A stretch of 38,196 bases of DNA, from positions 706,194-744,389 of the forward strand of contig NZ_JXBK01000001.1 in assembly GCF_000816495.1 (NCBI RefSeq). The letters are read 5' to 3'. The translations under genes were made by a program, and so were the position numbers. The stretch comes from Acinetobacter harbinensis (GTDB lineage: Bacteria > Pseudomonadota > Gammaproteobacteria > Pseudomonadales > Moraxellaceae). The notes under the pieces are model-generated. The model saw nothing but the letters and a program-made list of their open reading frames with translations. It had not been told where the DNA came from and did no database searches. Below, in pieces: positions 17,581 to 26,496 of the stretch. Within the stretch, counting starts at the first letter, position 1. Every line of letters starts with the position of its first letter.

Positions 17581-17611
17581 AAAAAATCCCCGCACAAGCG
17601 AGGATTTTTTT
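17581..17611. terminator. Bidirectional terminator between tusA and the ETF-QO gene
   Basis: A stem AAAAAATCC..CGC / GCG..GGATTTTTT (17581-17593 with 17598-17610, one mismatch) closes the loop ACAA. It has T-runs on both strands and lies between convergent stop codons. Confidence 0.87.
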
Positions 17612-17621
17612 ATGGCTCAAA

Positions 17622-19334
17622 TTACATATTTGGATAATTTGGACCGCCACCACCTTCAGGGGTTACCCAAGTGATGTTTTGTGATGGATCTTTAATGTCA
17701 CAGGTCTTACAGTGTACACAGTTGGCCGCGTTAATCTGGAAGCGTTTTGAGCCATCATCATTTTCCATAATTTCATACACACCCGCTGGGCAGTAACGCT
17801 GCGCCGGTTCATCCCATTTCGGTAAATTCACATTGACTGGAATAGATGGATCGGTGAGTTTTAAATGTGCTGGCTGGTTTTCTTCATGGACAGTATTCGA
17901 CACAAATACAGACGATAAACGGTCAAACATCAGCTTGCCATCCGCTTTTGGATAGGTTGGCTTAAAGTGAACGGCATCGACGGTTTTTAATGCACCAAAG
18001 TCAGTCACCAAGTCATGCAAGGTAAACGGAACTTTAAACACGTTTTGGTCGATGAAGTTAAAGGCACCGCCCATCCATTGACCAAACTTGTGCATGGCTG
18101 GGCCAAAGTTACGTGAGTTATATAACTCTTCTTTCAGCCAGCTGTTGTTGAATTTATCGGTATAGGCGGTCAATTCTTTGGCAAAGAAATCTTCACCTTC
18201 CGTGACACGGCCCACAGCCAATTCACCACCTTTTGCTACACCGGCAGCAATGGCTTCAAACACCGCTTCACCGCACAACATGCCAGATTTCATGGCAGTA
18301 TGTGAGCCTTTGATTTTGGCAAAGTTTAAGAAGCCAGCATCATCACCGATCAGTGAACCACCGGGGAAGGTAAACTTCGGCAGTGAGTTAAAACCACCTT
18401 TGGTCACAGCGCGTGCGCCATAAGACAGGCGTTTACCGCCTTCTAAATACTGTTTAATCAGCGGATGGGTTTTCCAGCGCTGCATTTCCATAAACGGATA
18501 CATATGTGGATTTTGATACGATAAATCGACAATCATCCCCATGGTCACTTGGTTGTTTTCAGCGTGATATAACCACCAACCGCCTGAAGAACCGGTTTCA
18601 GTCAGCGGCCAACCTGCACCGTGCATCACCAAACCTGGCTGATGCTTGGCTGGATCAATTTCCCATAATTCTTTAATGCCAATACCGTAGTGTTGCGGAT
18701 CGGCGTCTTGATCTAAGTTGTATTGCGCAATCAGGCGTTTCCCTAAATGACCACGGCAACCTTCAGCAAAAATGGTGTATTTGGCATGCAGCTCGTAACC
18801 CGGTGCAAAGTTATGCGTCGGTTGGCCATCTTTACCGATGCCCATATCGCCAGTTTGAATACCTTTCACCGCGCCATCAGCATGGTACAGAATTTCAGAG
18901 GCAGCAAAGCCAGGGAAGATAGACACTTCTAATTCTTCCGCTTTGGTGCCTAACCAGCGCACCACGTTGCCCAATGACACCACATAGTTGCCATCATTGT
19001 GCATGGTTTTTGGCACCATCCAATGTGGCGCTTCTTGTGATTTTTCATCGGAAAGCAAGAAAAAGGTTTTATCTTGTGTGACAGGGACATTTAATGGTGC
19101 GCCTTGTTCTTTCCAATCGGGAAAGAGTTCATGCATTGCACGTGGTTCAAGCACCGCACCAGATAAAATGTGTGCACCAACTTCAGAGCCCTTTTCCACG
19201 ACACAAACGGATAAATCTGGAAGATTGTTTTCAATTGCAAGTTGACGGATTTTGATTGCCGCGGAAAGGCCAGCAGGGCCTGCACCAACGATAACCACGT
19301 CAAACTCCATCGATTCACGTTCGATGTGTTCCAT
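17622..19334 (-). CDS. etfD: Electron transfer flavoprotein-ubiquinone oxidoreductase
   Basis: ETF-QO takes electrons from reduced electron transfer flavoprotein (fatty-acid and amino-acid oxidation) to ubiquinone at the inner membrane. It is 570 residues. An N-terminal FAD Rossmann motif VVIVGAGPAGLSAA starts at about residue 13. The central part has the GGSLIGDDAGFLNFAKIKGSH segment (first half diagnostic). The C-terminal 4Fe-4S ferredoxin-like domain has CPAGVYE and CVHCKTCDIKDPSQNI, ending in GGGGPNYPNM as in the family. AGGAG lies before the ATG, and a good promoter is at 19440-19468. The partner etfBA genes are not in the window. Confidence 0.96.
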   Translation of the reverse strand: MEHIERESMEFDVVIVGAGPAGLSAAIKIRQLAIENNLPDLSVCVVEKGSEVGAHILSGAVLEPRAMHELFPDWKEQGAPLNVPVTQDKTFFLLSDEKSQEAPHWMVPKTMHNDGNYVVSLGNVVRWLGTKAEELEVSIFPGFAASEILYHADGAVKGIQTGDMGIGKDGQPTHNFAPGYELHAKYTIFAEGCRGHLGKRLIAQYNLDQDADPQHYGIGIKELWEIDPAKHQPGLVMHGAGWPLTETGSSGGWWLYHAENNQVTMGMIVDLSYQNPHMYPFMEMQRWKTHPLIKQYLEGGKRLSYGARAVTKGGFNSLPKFTFPGGSLIGDDAGFLNFAKIKGSHTAMKSGMLCGEAVFEAIAAGVAKGGELAVGRVTEGEDFFAKELTAYTDKFNNSWLKEELYNSRNFGPAMHKFGQWMGGAFNFIDQNVFKVPFTLHDLVTDFGALKTVDAVHFKPTYPKADGKLMFDRLSSVFVSNTVHEENQPAHLKLTDPSIPVNVNLPKWDEPAQRYCPAGVYEIMENDDGSKRFQINAANCVHCKTCDIKDPSQNITWVTPEGGGGPNYPNM

Positions 19335-19439
19335 GTAGGACTCCTCATAGTATTAATAGGTGGCAACCGTGGTGTTTGACCCGGTGCTGCCCTCATGCCC
19401 AGACACAATTTTATTATCGTGTCCTTGATATTGTGGGCT

Positions 19440-19468
19440 AGTATAGTTTTAAAGCATGATCCCGCCAA
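19440..19468 (-). promoter_or_regulatory. Probable promoter of the ETF-QO gene
   Basis: On the minus strand, TTGGCG (19468-19463) and TATACT (19445-19440) are separated by 17 bases. This gives a leader of about 100 bases to the ATG at 19334. Confidence 0.6.
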
Positions 19469-19510
19469 TTGGCTGAATCATATTATTTTTACGTCAGCAG
19501 GGTATTGAAT

Positions 19511-20122
19511 ATGATAAATCAAAATAATTCACCAGATCCGACGAAAAATGTCACTATAGACGATGATAAAAAGTTAATGGCTATTGCACAATACGTAAAG
19601 GGTGCACAGACCGGTCACAAAACGTTAATACCGCCTTTAGAACAGTGGCATCCAGAACATTGCGGCATAATGGATTTACAGGTCAAAGCCAACGGAGAGT
19701 GGTGGCACGAAGGTCAACTCATTAAGCGTCAATCGTTAATCAATTTATTCTCAAGCGTTTTGTGGAAAGAAAATGACACTTTTTATTTAAAAACGCCGGT
19801 AGAGCAAATTGAAATACAGGTTGAAGATGAGCCTTTGTTGGTCAATCAAGTCGATCAAGTGATTATCCAAGATCAGCATTATTTACAACTGACCACCACC
19901 ACGCAGGATCTGATAATTGTCGATGCAGAACATGCTATTTTTATGCGTGAATATCAGGGTGAGTCCCGTCCTTATGTGCATGTGCGTTTTGGCATCAATG
20001 CCTTAATCCAACGTGCCGCTTTTTTGCATTTGGTGGAAATGGGACAGTTGCAGGAAAATGCCGAAGGTGAGAGTGTGTTAACACTGCAAAGTGGTGATTT
20101 TCACTTGCAATTGGGCAGTTGA
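19511..20122 (+). CDS. DUF1285 domain-containing protein
   Basis: The 203-residue soluble protein has the DUF1285 pattern. It opens with a WHPEHCGIMDLQVKANGEWWHEG-type segment (first 20 residues typical), then IKRQSLINLFSSVLWKENDTFYLKTPVEQIEIQVED and, later, VRFGINALIQRAAFLHLVE. The family is conserved in proteobacteria with a known fold but no firmly assigned role. The ATG at 19511 with AGGG upstream is preferred to a TTG 14 codons earlier. It precedes murI by 47 bases on the same strand and is divergent from the ETF-QO gene. Confidence 0.85.
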   Translation: MINQNNSPDPTKNVTIDDDKKLMAIAQYVKGAQTGHKTLIPPLEQWHPEHCGIMDLQVKANGEWWHEGQLIKRQSLINLFSSVLWKENDTFYLKTPVEQIEIQVEDEPLLVNQVDQVIIQDQHYLQLTTTTQDLIIVDAEHAIFMREYQGESRPYVHVRFGINALIQRAAFLHLVEMGQLQENAEGESVLTLQSGDFHLQLGS

Positions 20123-20169
20123 GGTTTAAGCTTTATTCTTCCCATTTTCGACTCGCTGAAAGTGCTGCT

Positions 20170-21060
20170 ATGACTGCCATTGCTCCCCTTGATCCTTTAA
20201 CCAATCCACGACCTAAAGCCCAAGCCAACGCGCCGATTGGGATTTTTGATTCTGGCATCGGCGGCTTGTCAGTGGCGCAGGAAATTGCCCGACATTTACC
20301 CAAAGAGCGCATTGTGTACTACGCCGATACGGCACATGTGCCCTATGGCCCGCGTGAAGACCAAGATATTCGTCAGCTGACCGCCCAAGCCATTGAATGG
20401 TTATATCGTCAAGGCTGTAAAGTTGCGGTGGTGGCCTGTAATACCGCTTCGGCTTTTAGTTTAGATTATTTACGTGATTATTATGGTGAAGATTTTCCTA
20501 TTATTGGTTTGGTTCCGGCATTAAAGCCTGCGGTGCTGCAAACCCAATCTAAGACCGTGGCAATTCTGGCTACGCCGGCCACGTTTCGCGGCAAACTCAT
20601 TCAAGAGGTGATGCAGCGTTTTGCATTACCGGCGCAAGTCACTGTTATTCCCGTCACATCTTTGGCCTTGGTGCCTTTTGTTGAGCAGGGGCTACAAATG
20701 AGCCCTGCCTGTTTAGCCACGTTAAAAGAAATTTTACAACCCGTGGTGGATCAAGGCGCTGATTATTTGGTCTTAGGCTGTACCCATTATCCTTTTTTAA
20801 AAGCTGCAATTCACACTATTTTTGGGCATAAACTGACATTAATTGACTCTGGAGTACCAGTTGCGCGACAAACAGCCCGAATTTTAATTAAAAATGAGTT
20901 ATTATTTGAGCAGGAACAAAAGAATAGTGTACGTATTGAATGTTACGTGAGTGGCAATAATGCAGAAAATTTAAAAACTGTGTTGCAGTACCTGATTGAA
21001 CAAGATTTAACTTGGGATATTCATAATATTGCTCTTGAATGTGTGACAAAACGTGACTAA
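20170..21060 (+). CDS. murI: Glutamate racemase
   Basis: MurI converts L-glutamate to D-glutamate for peptidoglycan in the cytoplasm. It is 296 residues. The cofactor-free active site is intact: Asp27 in FDSGIGG, Cys90 in ACNTAS, and Cys204/His206 in GCTHYP. The N-terminus has about 20 extra polar residues (MTAIAPLDPLTNPRPKAQAN) before the conserved start, so a later start cannot be excluded, but no better ATG exists. A TTG at 20119 would overlap the DUF1285 gene and is less likely. It lies in a plus-strand series with the DUF1285 and DUF4062 genes and hemH. Confidence 0.95.
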   Translation: MTAIAPLDPLTNPRPKAQANAPIGIFDSGIGGLSVAQEIARHLPKERIVYYADTAHVPYGPREDQDIRQLTAQAIEWLYRQGCKVAVVACNTASAFSLDYLRDYYGEDFPIIGLVPALKPAVLQTQSKTVAILATPATFRGKLIQEVMQRFALPAQVTVIPVTSLALVPFVEQGLQMSPACLATLKEILQPVVDQGADYLVLGCTHYPFLKAAIHTIFGHKLTLIDSGVPVARQTARILIKNELLFEQEQKNSVRIECYVSGNNAENLKTVLQYLIEQDLTWDIHNIALECVTKRD

Positions 21061-21171
21061 TCTTTTGAAAAAGAGCGCAAAATTTAAATTTTTAGATTGG
21101 GGTGTCGGATTATCGAGGACTGATGAACTTTGTGTCAGTTGAGATAGTGTGTAATGGAAAGAGGATGACCA

Positions 21172-22200
21172 ATGCTGGATAAGCGTTATCAGGTTTTTAT
21201 TTCGACCTCGGGCCGTGAAATGCAGCCAGAGCGTATTGTGTTGTCGCAAACTTTAGTCGGTATGGGTTTCTTTTCTTGGGGATTAGAACAAAGAACGCCG
21301 TTAAGTACTGCATTTGCACGTCGTCAAATTGATGATTGTGATTACGTGGTGATTTTATTGGGCAGTCAGTACGGCGAACAATCGGTGTCTGGCGTCAGTT
21401 ATATGCACTTAGAATATATTTATGCTGTTACCAAACAAAAACCGATTATTGTGTTTATGCATGAAGATCCGTTATCACGCGATCTATCCTTACAAGATGA
21501 AAAACCAGAATTGCAGGAAAAGTTTTTAGAGTTCCGTAAAGTCTTACAACAACAAGCCGATCAAATTTTTACTTATCGCACCATGCGGGATTTAGAAATG
21601 GCTGTACGACTGAATATGTCGCACATGTTAGAGCGTTATCCCGTCTCGGGTTGGGTCAGACCACAAAACACCCAATTGCTGCATGATGAAGTCGATCGCC
21701 TAAAAGCCAAGATTGAACAACTGGAAACGGAAGTGGGCAAACGCGAGGTTGATCCGTTCTTGTCGTTGCCCAAGGTATTAATGCATGAGGTATTTTCTTT
21801 TGAGTATCGAATGCATGCCTATCAAGATGGCAATTTTAAAGAGCTGAAAGTACAAAAGAAGCTCACTTGGATGCAACTGCTGAATATTTTAGGCAGCGTC
21901 TTTGTGAATCCCACACCCGAAGAATATTTTTCTAAATGTATCAATGAATATTTAAACACCAACGGATTAGAAGATGCACGTTTAGAGATGCCGCGTGCGC
22001 ATGCCGTCGCGCGCGCACAAATTAATATTCGTGCCCTACACAGCATCAAAATGCAAATGCGCCAAAATGACTGGATCGCACAATCCGGTCGTGATGATCG
22101 CCAGCGCATGCTGTGGCAATTGACCGCCAAAGGTCAAAAACTTTTGGCCAGCAAGCCTTTAGAGAATCATCGGATTGTTCAATCGAATGTACCGCATTAA
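21172..22200 (+). CDS. DUF4062 domain protein with coiled coil and winged-helix-like C-terminus
   Basis: The 342-residue soluble protein opens with the DUF4062 pattern at about residues 5-110: YQVFISTSGREMQPERIVLS, then FFSWGLEQ, IDDCDYVVILLGSQYG, SYMHLEYIYA and KPIIVFMHE. This is a Rossmann-like fold related by pattern to TIR/SLOG-type nucleotide-sensing domains (inference). A heptad-rich coiled coil (LLHDEVDRLKAKIEQLETEV) follows at about 168-190. The C-terminal ~140 residues end in a basic segment (GRDDRQRMLWQLTAKGQKLL) that looks like the wing region of a winged helix. GAGG lies 7 bases before the ATG. It sits between murI and hemH on the same strand. Function is unknown; sensing or DNA binding is possible. 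Confidence 0.8.
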   Translation: MLDKRYQVFISTSGREMQPERIVLSQTLVGMGFFSWGLEQRTPLSTAFARRQIDDCDYVVILLGSQYGEQSVSGVSYMHLEYIYAVTKQKPIIVFMHEDPLSRDLSLQDEKPELQEKFLEFRKVLQQQADQIFTYRTMRDLEMAVRLNMSHMLERYPVSGWVRPQNTQLLHDEVDRLKAKIEQLETEVGKREVDPFLSLPKVLMHEVFSFEYRMHAYQDGNFKELKVQKKLTWMQLLNILGSVFVNPTPEEYFSKCINEYLNTNGLEDARLEMPRAHAVARAQINIRALHSIKMQMRQNDWIAQSGRDDRQRMLWQLTAKGQKLLASKPLENHRIVQSNVPH

Positions 22201-22267
22201 TTGATGTAGAGAACGCGAAGAAAACTGGTACAGTAAACCCAGTTTATTTATGTTGGAAAAGGGTTCC

Positions 22268-23281
22268 ATGCTTTCTGCACCGAAAACAAAAGTCACCATT
22301 ATTTTGGCCAATTTGGGCACACCGGATGAACCCACACCGGCAGCGGTTCGTCGTTTCTTAAAGCAATTTCTGTCTGATCAGCGCGTGATTGAAATTCCAA
22401 AACCCCTGTGGCAAATTATTTTAAGATTGTTTATTTTGCCTTTTCGCCCGAACCGTGTGGCGCATGCCTATCAATCGGTGTGGGGTGATGACTCGCCGAT
22501 GCGTGAAATTATGTGGCAGCAGGTTGCAGCAGTAAAAGAGCAGTTGCTGGCGCAATATCCGCAATTTGAACTCAAGATTGTACCCGCCATGAGCTATGGT
22601 AATCCGGGACTACAGGCTTTATTGCAAGATTTAACGGTGACACCGCAAGATCAGATTATTGTGCTGCCTTTATTTCCACAATATTCCGCGACCTCTACCG
22701 CACCTCTTTATGATGTGATTGCCAAATGGATTCCTAAGCAGCGTAATTTACCCGGCTTAAGCATTATTCGCGATTACTATCAGCATCCCCTCTATATTCA
22801 GGCTTTAGCACAAAGTGTAAAAGACTATCAAGCCCAACATGGCATGGCTGACAAGCTATTGATGTCCTTTCATGGTATTCCACAGCCGTATGCCGATAAA
22901 GGCGATCCGTATCCTGAGCGTTGCCATATGACGGCAAAATTATTGGCACAAGAATTGGGCTTAAATGAGCAGCAATGGGCCATTAGTTTCCAATCGCGTT
23001 TTGGTAAACAAGAATGGATTAAACCGTACACCGATAAGCTATTAACTGAATGGGGTCAGCAAGGGGTAAAATCAGTACAGATTATGAGTCCCGCTTTTTC
23101 CGCCGATTGTTTGGAAACCTTAGAAGAATTGGCGATTGAAAATGCTGAAACCTTTAAAGCGGCAGGTGGACAAGACTATGCTTATATTCCGGCCTTAAAT
23201 GCCAATCCTGCGCATATCACATTGCTCAGCAGCTTACTTCAAGCTAATCTTGAGGCATTAAGCGCGACTTTTGCTCACTAA
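22268..23281 (+). CDS. hemH: Ferrochelatase
   Basis: Ferrochelatase inserts Fe2+ into protoporphyrin IX, the final step of protoheme synthesis, at the inner face of the membrane. It is 337 residues. The N-terminal [14 protein letters not shown] and VWGDDSPM segments are typical. Metal-site residues are His202 ([11 protein letters not shown]) and Glu283 ([11 protein letters not shown]). The ATG at 22268 is chosen since AAAAGGG precedes it; another ATG at 22250 has no Shine-Dalgarno. A metallohydrolase gene follows 21 bases later and is probably cotranscribed. No iron-box was identified by eye. Confidence 0.95.
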   Translation: MLSAPKTKVTIILANLGTPDEPTPAAVRRFLKQFLSDQRVIEIPKPLWQIILRLFILPFRPNRVAHAYQSVWGDDSPMREIMWQQVAAVKEQLLAQYPQFELKIVPAMSYGNPGLQALLQDLTVTPQDQIIVLPLFPQYSATSTAPLYDVIAKWIPKQRNLPGLSIIRDYYQHPLYIQALAQSVKDYQAQHGMADKLLMSFHGIPQPYADKGDPYPERCHMTAKLLAQELGLNEQQWAISFQSRFGKQEWIKPYTDKLLTEWGQQGVKSVQIMSPAFSADCLETLEELAIENAETFKAAGGQDYAYIPALNANPAHITLLSSLLQANLEALSATFAH

Positions 23282-23302
23282 TTTAATCGAGGTTTTGCTG
23301 AT

Positions 23303-23947
23303 ATGTTGCAAGTTAAAATTGTACCGGTTACCGCATTTGCGCAAAATTGTTCTATTGTTTGGGATAGTGACAGCAAAGAGGCGATTTTAATTGATGCTGG
23401 CGGTGATGCAGAAAAATTAAAAGCTGAAGTAGATGCGCTGGGTTTAACTGTCAAAGCCTTATGGTTAACCCATGGTCATTTAGATCATGCTGGTGCAGTG
23501 GGCGCTTTGAGTAAAATTTGGCATGTGCCGGTGATTGGCCCGCATAAAGAGGATGCCTTTTGGCTAGATATGCTGCAAGAGGTGTCGCAGCGCTATGGTT
23601 TCCCTATTCCGGAAAAGGTTGACGTGAACCAATGGTTAGAAGGCGGTGAGATCTTAAAACTCGGGCAAGAGCAATTTGAAGTTCGTTTTGCACCCGGACA
23701 TACGCCCGGTCATGTGATGTTTTATAATAAAAATTATGGCTTACTCTGGACAGGTGATGTGCTGTTTAAAGGCTCAATTGGGCGCACAGATTTTCCACGC
23801 GGTAACCATCAACAACTTTTGAATTCAATTCAGCGCGAATGTTTTACTTTACCGGATGAGACACAATTTATCTCAGGTCATGGTCCTATTAGTACCATTG
23901 GTTTTGAAAAGCAACATAATCCGTTTGTGGCCAGTAAAGCTGGTTAA
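23303..23947 (+). CDS. Metallo-beta-lactamase-fold hydrolase (glyoxalase II-like, YcbL type)
   Basis: The 214-residue cytoplasmic protein has a complete dinuclear metal site: THGHLDHAG (His57, His59, Asp61, His62), APGHTPGHV, TGDVLF and the final SGHGP. Length and pattern fit the small YcbL/GloB-like group that lacks the long C-terminal substrate domain of true GloB. The likely reaction is thioester hydrolysis such as S-D-lactoylglutathione, but the substrate is not certain. GAGG precedes the ATG by about 10 bases. It lies 21 bases after hemH and ends before a palindromic terminator. Confidence 0.9.
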   Translation: MLQVKIVPVTAFAQNCSIVWDSDSKEAILIDAGGDAEKLKAEVDALGLTVKALWLTHGHLDHAGAVGALSKIWHVPVIGPHKEDAFWLDMLQEVSQRYGFPIPEKVDVNQWLEGGEILKLGQEQFEVRFAPGHTPGHVMFYNKNYGLLWTGDVLFKGSIGRTDFPRGNHQQLLNSIQRECFTLPDETQFISGHGPISTIGFEKQHNPFVASKAG

Positions 23948-23958
23948 ATGATTGACAT

Positions 23959-23988
23959 AAAAAAGATCAGCAGCTGCTGATCTTTTTT
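23959..23988. terminator. Perfectly palindromic bidirectional terminator
   Basis: AAAAAAGATCAGCAG meets its exact reverse complement with no unpaired loop base (15-bp arms, centre 23973/23974). It serves the metallohydrolase gene on the plus strand and the 60-residue protein gene on the minus strand, whose stop codon lies in its last two bases. Confidence 0.88.
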
Positions 23989-24169
23989 ATTTTAAGAAGG
24001 GATTGTTATGCATTTGGCGACTTTGTAAATAAATTAAGCCCGTCATAAATGCCAACAATATGCCGATACCGACGAACAATAAATCGTGTTGTAAAACGCC
24101 AAAACCCAAGCAAATAACAGTTAACACACTGGCTGCAATCAAGATAATTTTTAAGATGATATAACGCAT
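23987..24169 (-). CDS. 60-residue membrane protein, function unknown
   Basis: The short product has two hydrophobic helices, about 4-24 (IILKIILIAASVLTVICLGF) and 30-48 (LLFVGIGILLAFMTGLIYLQ), and a polar tail RQMHNNPFLK. AAGAG stands 8 bases before the ATG. An overlapping frame (24006-24200) lacks coherent hydrophobic pattern and was dismissed. It follows yacG at about 190 bases on the same strand and ends at the shared palindromic terminator. I do not recognise a family. Confidence 0.6.
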   Translation of the reverse strand: MRYIILKIILIAASVLTVICLGFGVLQHDLLFVGIGILLAFMTGLIYLQSRQMHNNPFLK

Positions 24170-24340
24170 ATTTTTGCTCTTCGAGTGAGGTTATTTTCAC
24201 TTTGGAACAGTAATATTAACGTGATAGTGCAACTGTTAACTTATGTGGCGCATGTTTATGTATTTGGCATCTTTAGGCTTGTTTGTGAAGGTTTTTGGTA
24301 GCCCTGTGTACTTTGCTCTCCTTGATTTCTACACATTTTA

Positions 24341-24357
24341 AGCGCAGTTGCTGCGCT
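24341..24357 (-). terminator. Hairpin after yacG, weak terminator
   Basis: AGCGCAG / CTGCGCT form a 7-bp stem with the loop TTG (CAA on the minus strand). On the minus strand it is followed by TAAAAT. It starts six bases after the yacG stop codon, but the T-tract is poor. Confidence 0.5.
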
Positions 24358-24362
24358 CAGCT

Positions 24363-24536
24363 TTATTCTTCTGAATTGTCTGCTTGTGGTGCACCTTGGG
24401 TGGGCAATTTATATTGATCACTGGCCCATGCGCCCAGATCAATCATTTTACAGCGCTCAGAACAAAAAGGCCGAAAGTCGTTGTCTTCCCAAGTAGACGG
24501 TTGGCCACAACGCGGGCAAGGAAAAGTACGCGGCAT
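24363..24536 (-). CDS. yacG: DNA gyrase inhibitor YacG (zinc protein)
   Basis: YacG binds the C-terminal region of GyrB and blocks DNA binding by gyrase. The 57-residue product is typical in size. It has the zinc-finger cysteines C7 and C10 (FPCPRCGQ) and C25 and C29 ([16 protein letters not shown]), with the conserved W and the ending ASDQYKLP. The ATG at 24536 has TGGAG 8 bases upstream. In many gammaproteobacteria yacG follows coaE and pilD; here no such genes are adjacent, and it stands alone, divergent from the TrmB-like gene. Confidence 0.9.
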   Translation of the reverse strand: MPRTFPCPRCGQPSTWEDNDFRPFCSERCKMIDLGAWASDQYKLPTQGAPQADNSEE

Positions 24537-24626
24537 GTTATGCTCCAGATAAAAATGCTGATTCGATTAGGCAAAGCCAGTCGCTCTTGCTAGACTTAGG
24601 CCGATTTTTGTTAGTTTGATCTGATT

Positions 24627-25295
24627 ATGCCAATTCGTCAATTTCAAGCACAGCGTATGCAGGCGCCTCGTGATTTTCAAATGATTCGCCCAGATCCCAT
24701 TTGTGTGGAGATTGGCGCGGGTAAAGGTAAACATGCCTTACTTTTTGCTACACAGCAACCGGAAAAAAACTTAATCGCTATTGAGCGGACGCGCGAAAAA
24801 TATTTGGCCATGCAAAAACAACATGCCATCGAAAAACAAAGTAATTTACAGCTGATTCATGCCGATGCGATGCCGTGGATTGTGCATGCACTGTTGCCTG
24901 CACAAGTGCAGCACTTCTTTGTTTTATATCCCAATCCAGAGCCGCATAATCCAGCGCAGCGTTGGTTAAATATGCCGTTTTTCGAATTTTTATTGTCACG
25001 TTTGCAAGTCGGTGGCAGTGTGACTTTGGCCAGTAATATTGCAGACTATATTGCAGAAGCCGAACAGCAATTAATCAATGTGTGGAAATTGCCTTTTGTT
25101 AGACAAGTGATTGACTCGACTTCTGCGCGGACTCATTTTGAGATTAAATACTTAGAACGTGGCGAGTTGTGTCAGCAACTGATCATCACCAAACCCGAAG
25201 GTTATTGCACACGATTTGACGATTTTATGCCGCTACAAGGGCAAAAAATTGCAGTCACCGCCAATGCTCCTGCTGATGCGAAAACAGCACCATGA
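24627..25295 (+). CDS. TrmB-like tRNA guanine-N7 methyltransferase family protein
   Basis: The 222-residue class I SAM methyltransferase follows TrmB: motif I is VEIGAGKGKHALLFA (about 27-41), then LIAIERTREKYL and LIHADAMPW, and a C-terminal TSARTHFEIKYLERGE matching the TrmB T..E.KY..RG pattern. It differs at the catalytic-region motif. Where TrmB has FPDPWPK, this has YPNPEPHNPAQRW, so the key Asp is Asn. The N-terminus is also short. It may be a TrmB paralogue with altered activity. The flavoprotein gene starts 7 bases after its stop codon. Shine-Dalgarno is weak. Confidence 0.75.
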   Translation: MPIRQFQAQRMQAPRDFQMIRPDPICVEIGAGKGKHALLFATQQPEKNLIAIERTREKYLAMQKQHAIEKQSNLQLIHADAMPWIVHALLPAQVQHFFVLYPNPEPHNPAQRWLNMPFFEFLLSRLQVGGSVTLASNIADYIAEAEQQLINVWKLPFVRQVIDSTSARTHFEIKYLERGELCQQLIITKPEGYCTRFDDFMPLQGQKIAVTANAPADAKTAP

Positions 25296-25302
25296 GTCGC
25301 GT

Positions 25303-26496
25303 ATGAAAAAGCGTATCGCCATTATTGGCGCAGGTCCTGCTGGACTGATGGCTGCGGAAGTTTTAAGCCAATATAACTATGACGTACATGTCTATGAACA
25401 AAAGCCTTCGGCTGCACGTAAATTTTTGATGGCCGGTAAAACCGGTTTAAATATTTCCCATGCCGAACCGATTGAGCAGTTTATCCAGCGTTATGATCAA
25501 GTCGAGTGGCTTGCGCCGTGGATCAAGCAATATGATGCCAATTGGATTCAACAGTGGATGAGCGGTTTAGGGATTGAATCTTATACGGGTTCATCTGGTC
25601 GCATCTTTCCGCTAGAGATGAAAGCTGCACCGTTATTACGCGCATGGCTAAAGCGCTTACTCAATCAGAAGGTACAGTTTCATTATCGCCATCAATGTTT
25701 GGCCTTAAACGGCAACAGGCTGCAAGTCAAAAACTTACTTGATGCTCAGCTGAGTGAACAGCCATTTGATGCCATTGTGCTGGCATGTGGTACGGTGTCA
25801 TGGTCGCAGCTTGGCAGTGATGGCGCATGGCAACGCTGGTTGGCGCAAGATGAAATCACTGCTTTCGAGGCCAGTAATGCAGGCGTACAGCGGGTTTGGT
25901 CGACGTTTATGCAACCAGTGTTTGGGCAACCGTTAAAGCGGGTTGAAGCATGGGTGATTGATCAAGCCAAAACATCGGGTGATATTGTCATTACCCATTA
26001 TGGTTTAGAAAGTGGTTTGGTGTATAAGCAGGGGCGAGCCTTACGCGCACAAGCGCATGCTGGACAACGTATGCAGCTGCATTTGGATTTGCTGCCAGAT
26101 GTCAGTGTGGCGCAGCTTGCACAAAAATTACAGCCCAGTAAAAAGCAGTCGTTAAGCAATGTATGGCGTAAAGCCGGTTTAGATCCGGCCAAAGCCAGTT
26201 TGATTCGTGAGTTGGTGGCTAAAACCTTATGGGATCAGCCACAAGCCTTGGCGCAGCAGATTAAAGATTTAACCATTACGTTAGACAGCTTTCGGCCGAT
26301 TGAAGAAGCCATTAGCTGTGCAGGCGGGGTTAAGCGTGAGGTTTTATCTGCGCAGCTGCAATTAAATTCCAATCCACAGGTATTTTGCTGCGGTGAAATG
26401 TTAGATTGGGATGCACCGACTGGCGGCTATTTACTCACCGCTTGTTTTGCCACGGGACGTGCCGCAGGTGAAGGCGTACACCGCTATTTAACCTGA
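25303..26496 (+). CDS. TIGR03862/HI0933-type flavoprotein
   Basis: The 397-residue FAD protein begins with MKKRIAIIGAGPAGLMAAEV, a dinucleotide-binding fold, followed by the family segment KFLMAGKTGLNISHAEP. Near the C-terminus it has SCAGGVKREVLS-like (ISCAGGVKREV) and GEMLDWDAPTGGYLLTACF, diagnostic of the HI0933/BaiN group and TIGR03862 subgroup. Its substrate is unknown. The start at 25303 is chosen because it places the Rossmann motif at the N-terminus; the longer frame would overlap the upstream gene by 80 bases. It is almost certainly cotranscribed with the TrmB-like methyltransferase. Confidence 0.87.
   Translation: MKKRIAIIGAGPAGLMAAEVLSQYNYDVHVYEQKPSAARKFLMAGKTGLNISHAEPIEQFIQRYDQVEWLAPWIKQYDANWIQQWMSGLGIESYTGSSGRIFPLEMKAAPLLRAWLKRLLNQKVQFHYRHQCLALNGNRLQVKNLLDAQLSEQPFDAIVLACGTVSWSQLGSDGAWQRWLAQDEITAFEASNAGVQRVWSTFMQPVFGQPLKRVEAWVIDQAKTSGDIVITHYGLESGLVYKQGRALRAQAHAGQRMQLHLDLLPDVSVAQLAQKLQPSKKQSLSNVWRKAGLDPAKASLIRELVAKTLWDQPQALAQQIKDLTITLDSFRPIEEAISCAGGVKREVLSAQLQLNSNPQVFCCGEMLDWDAPTGGYLLTACFATGRAAGEGVHRYLT

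Noticed and set aside
22223..22244. AACTGG / CCAGTT stem between the DUF4062 gene and hemH
   Set aside because: Only six base pairs with a ten-base loop and no T-run; too weak for a terminator call.
24006..24200. 64-codon frame overlapping the 60-residue membrane protein
   Set aside because: It lacks coherent hydrophobic segments; the overlapping frame has two clear helices and a better ribosome binding site.
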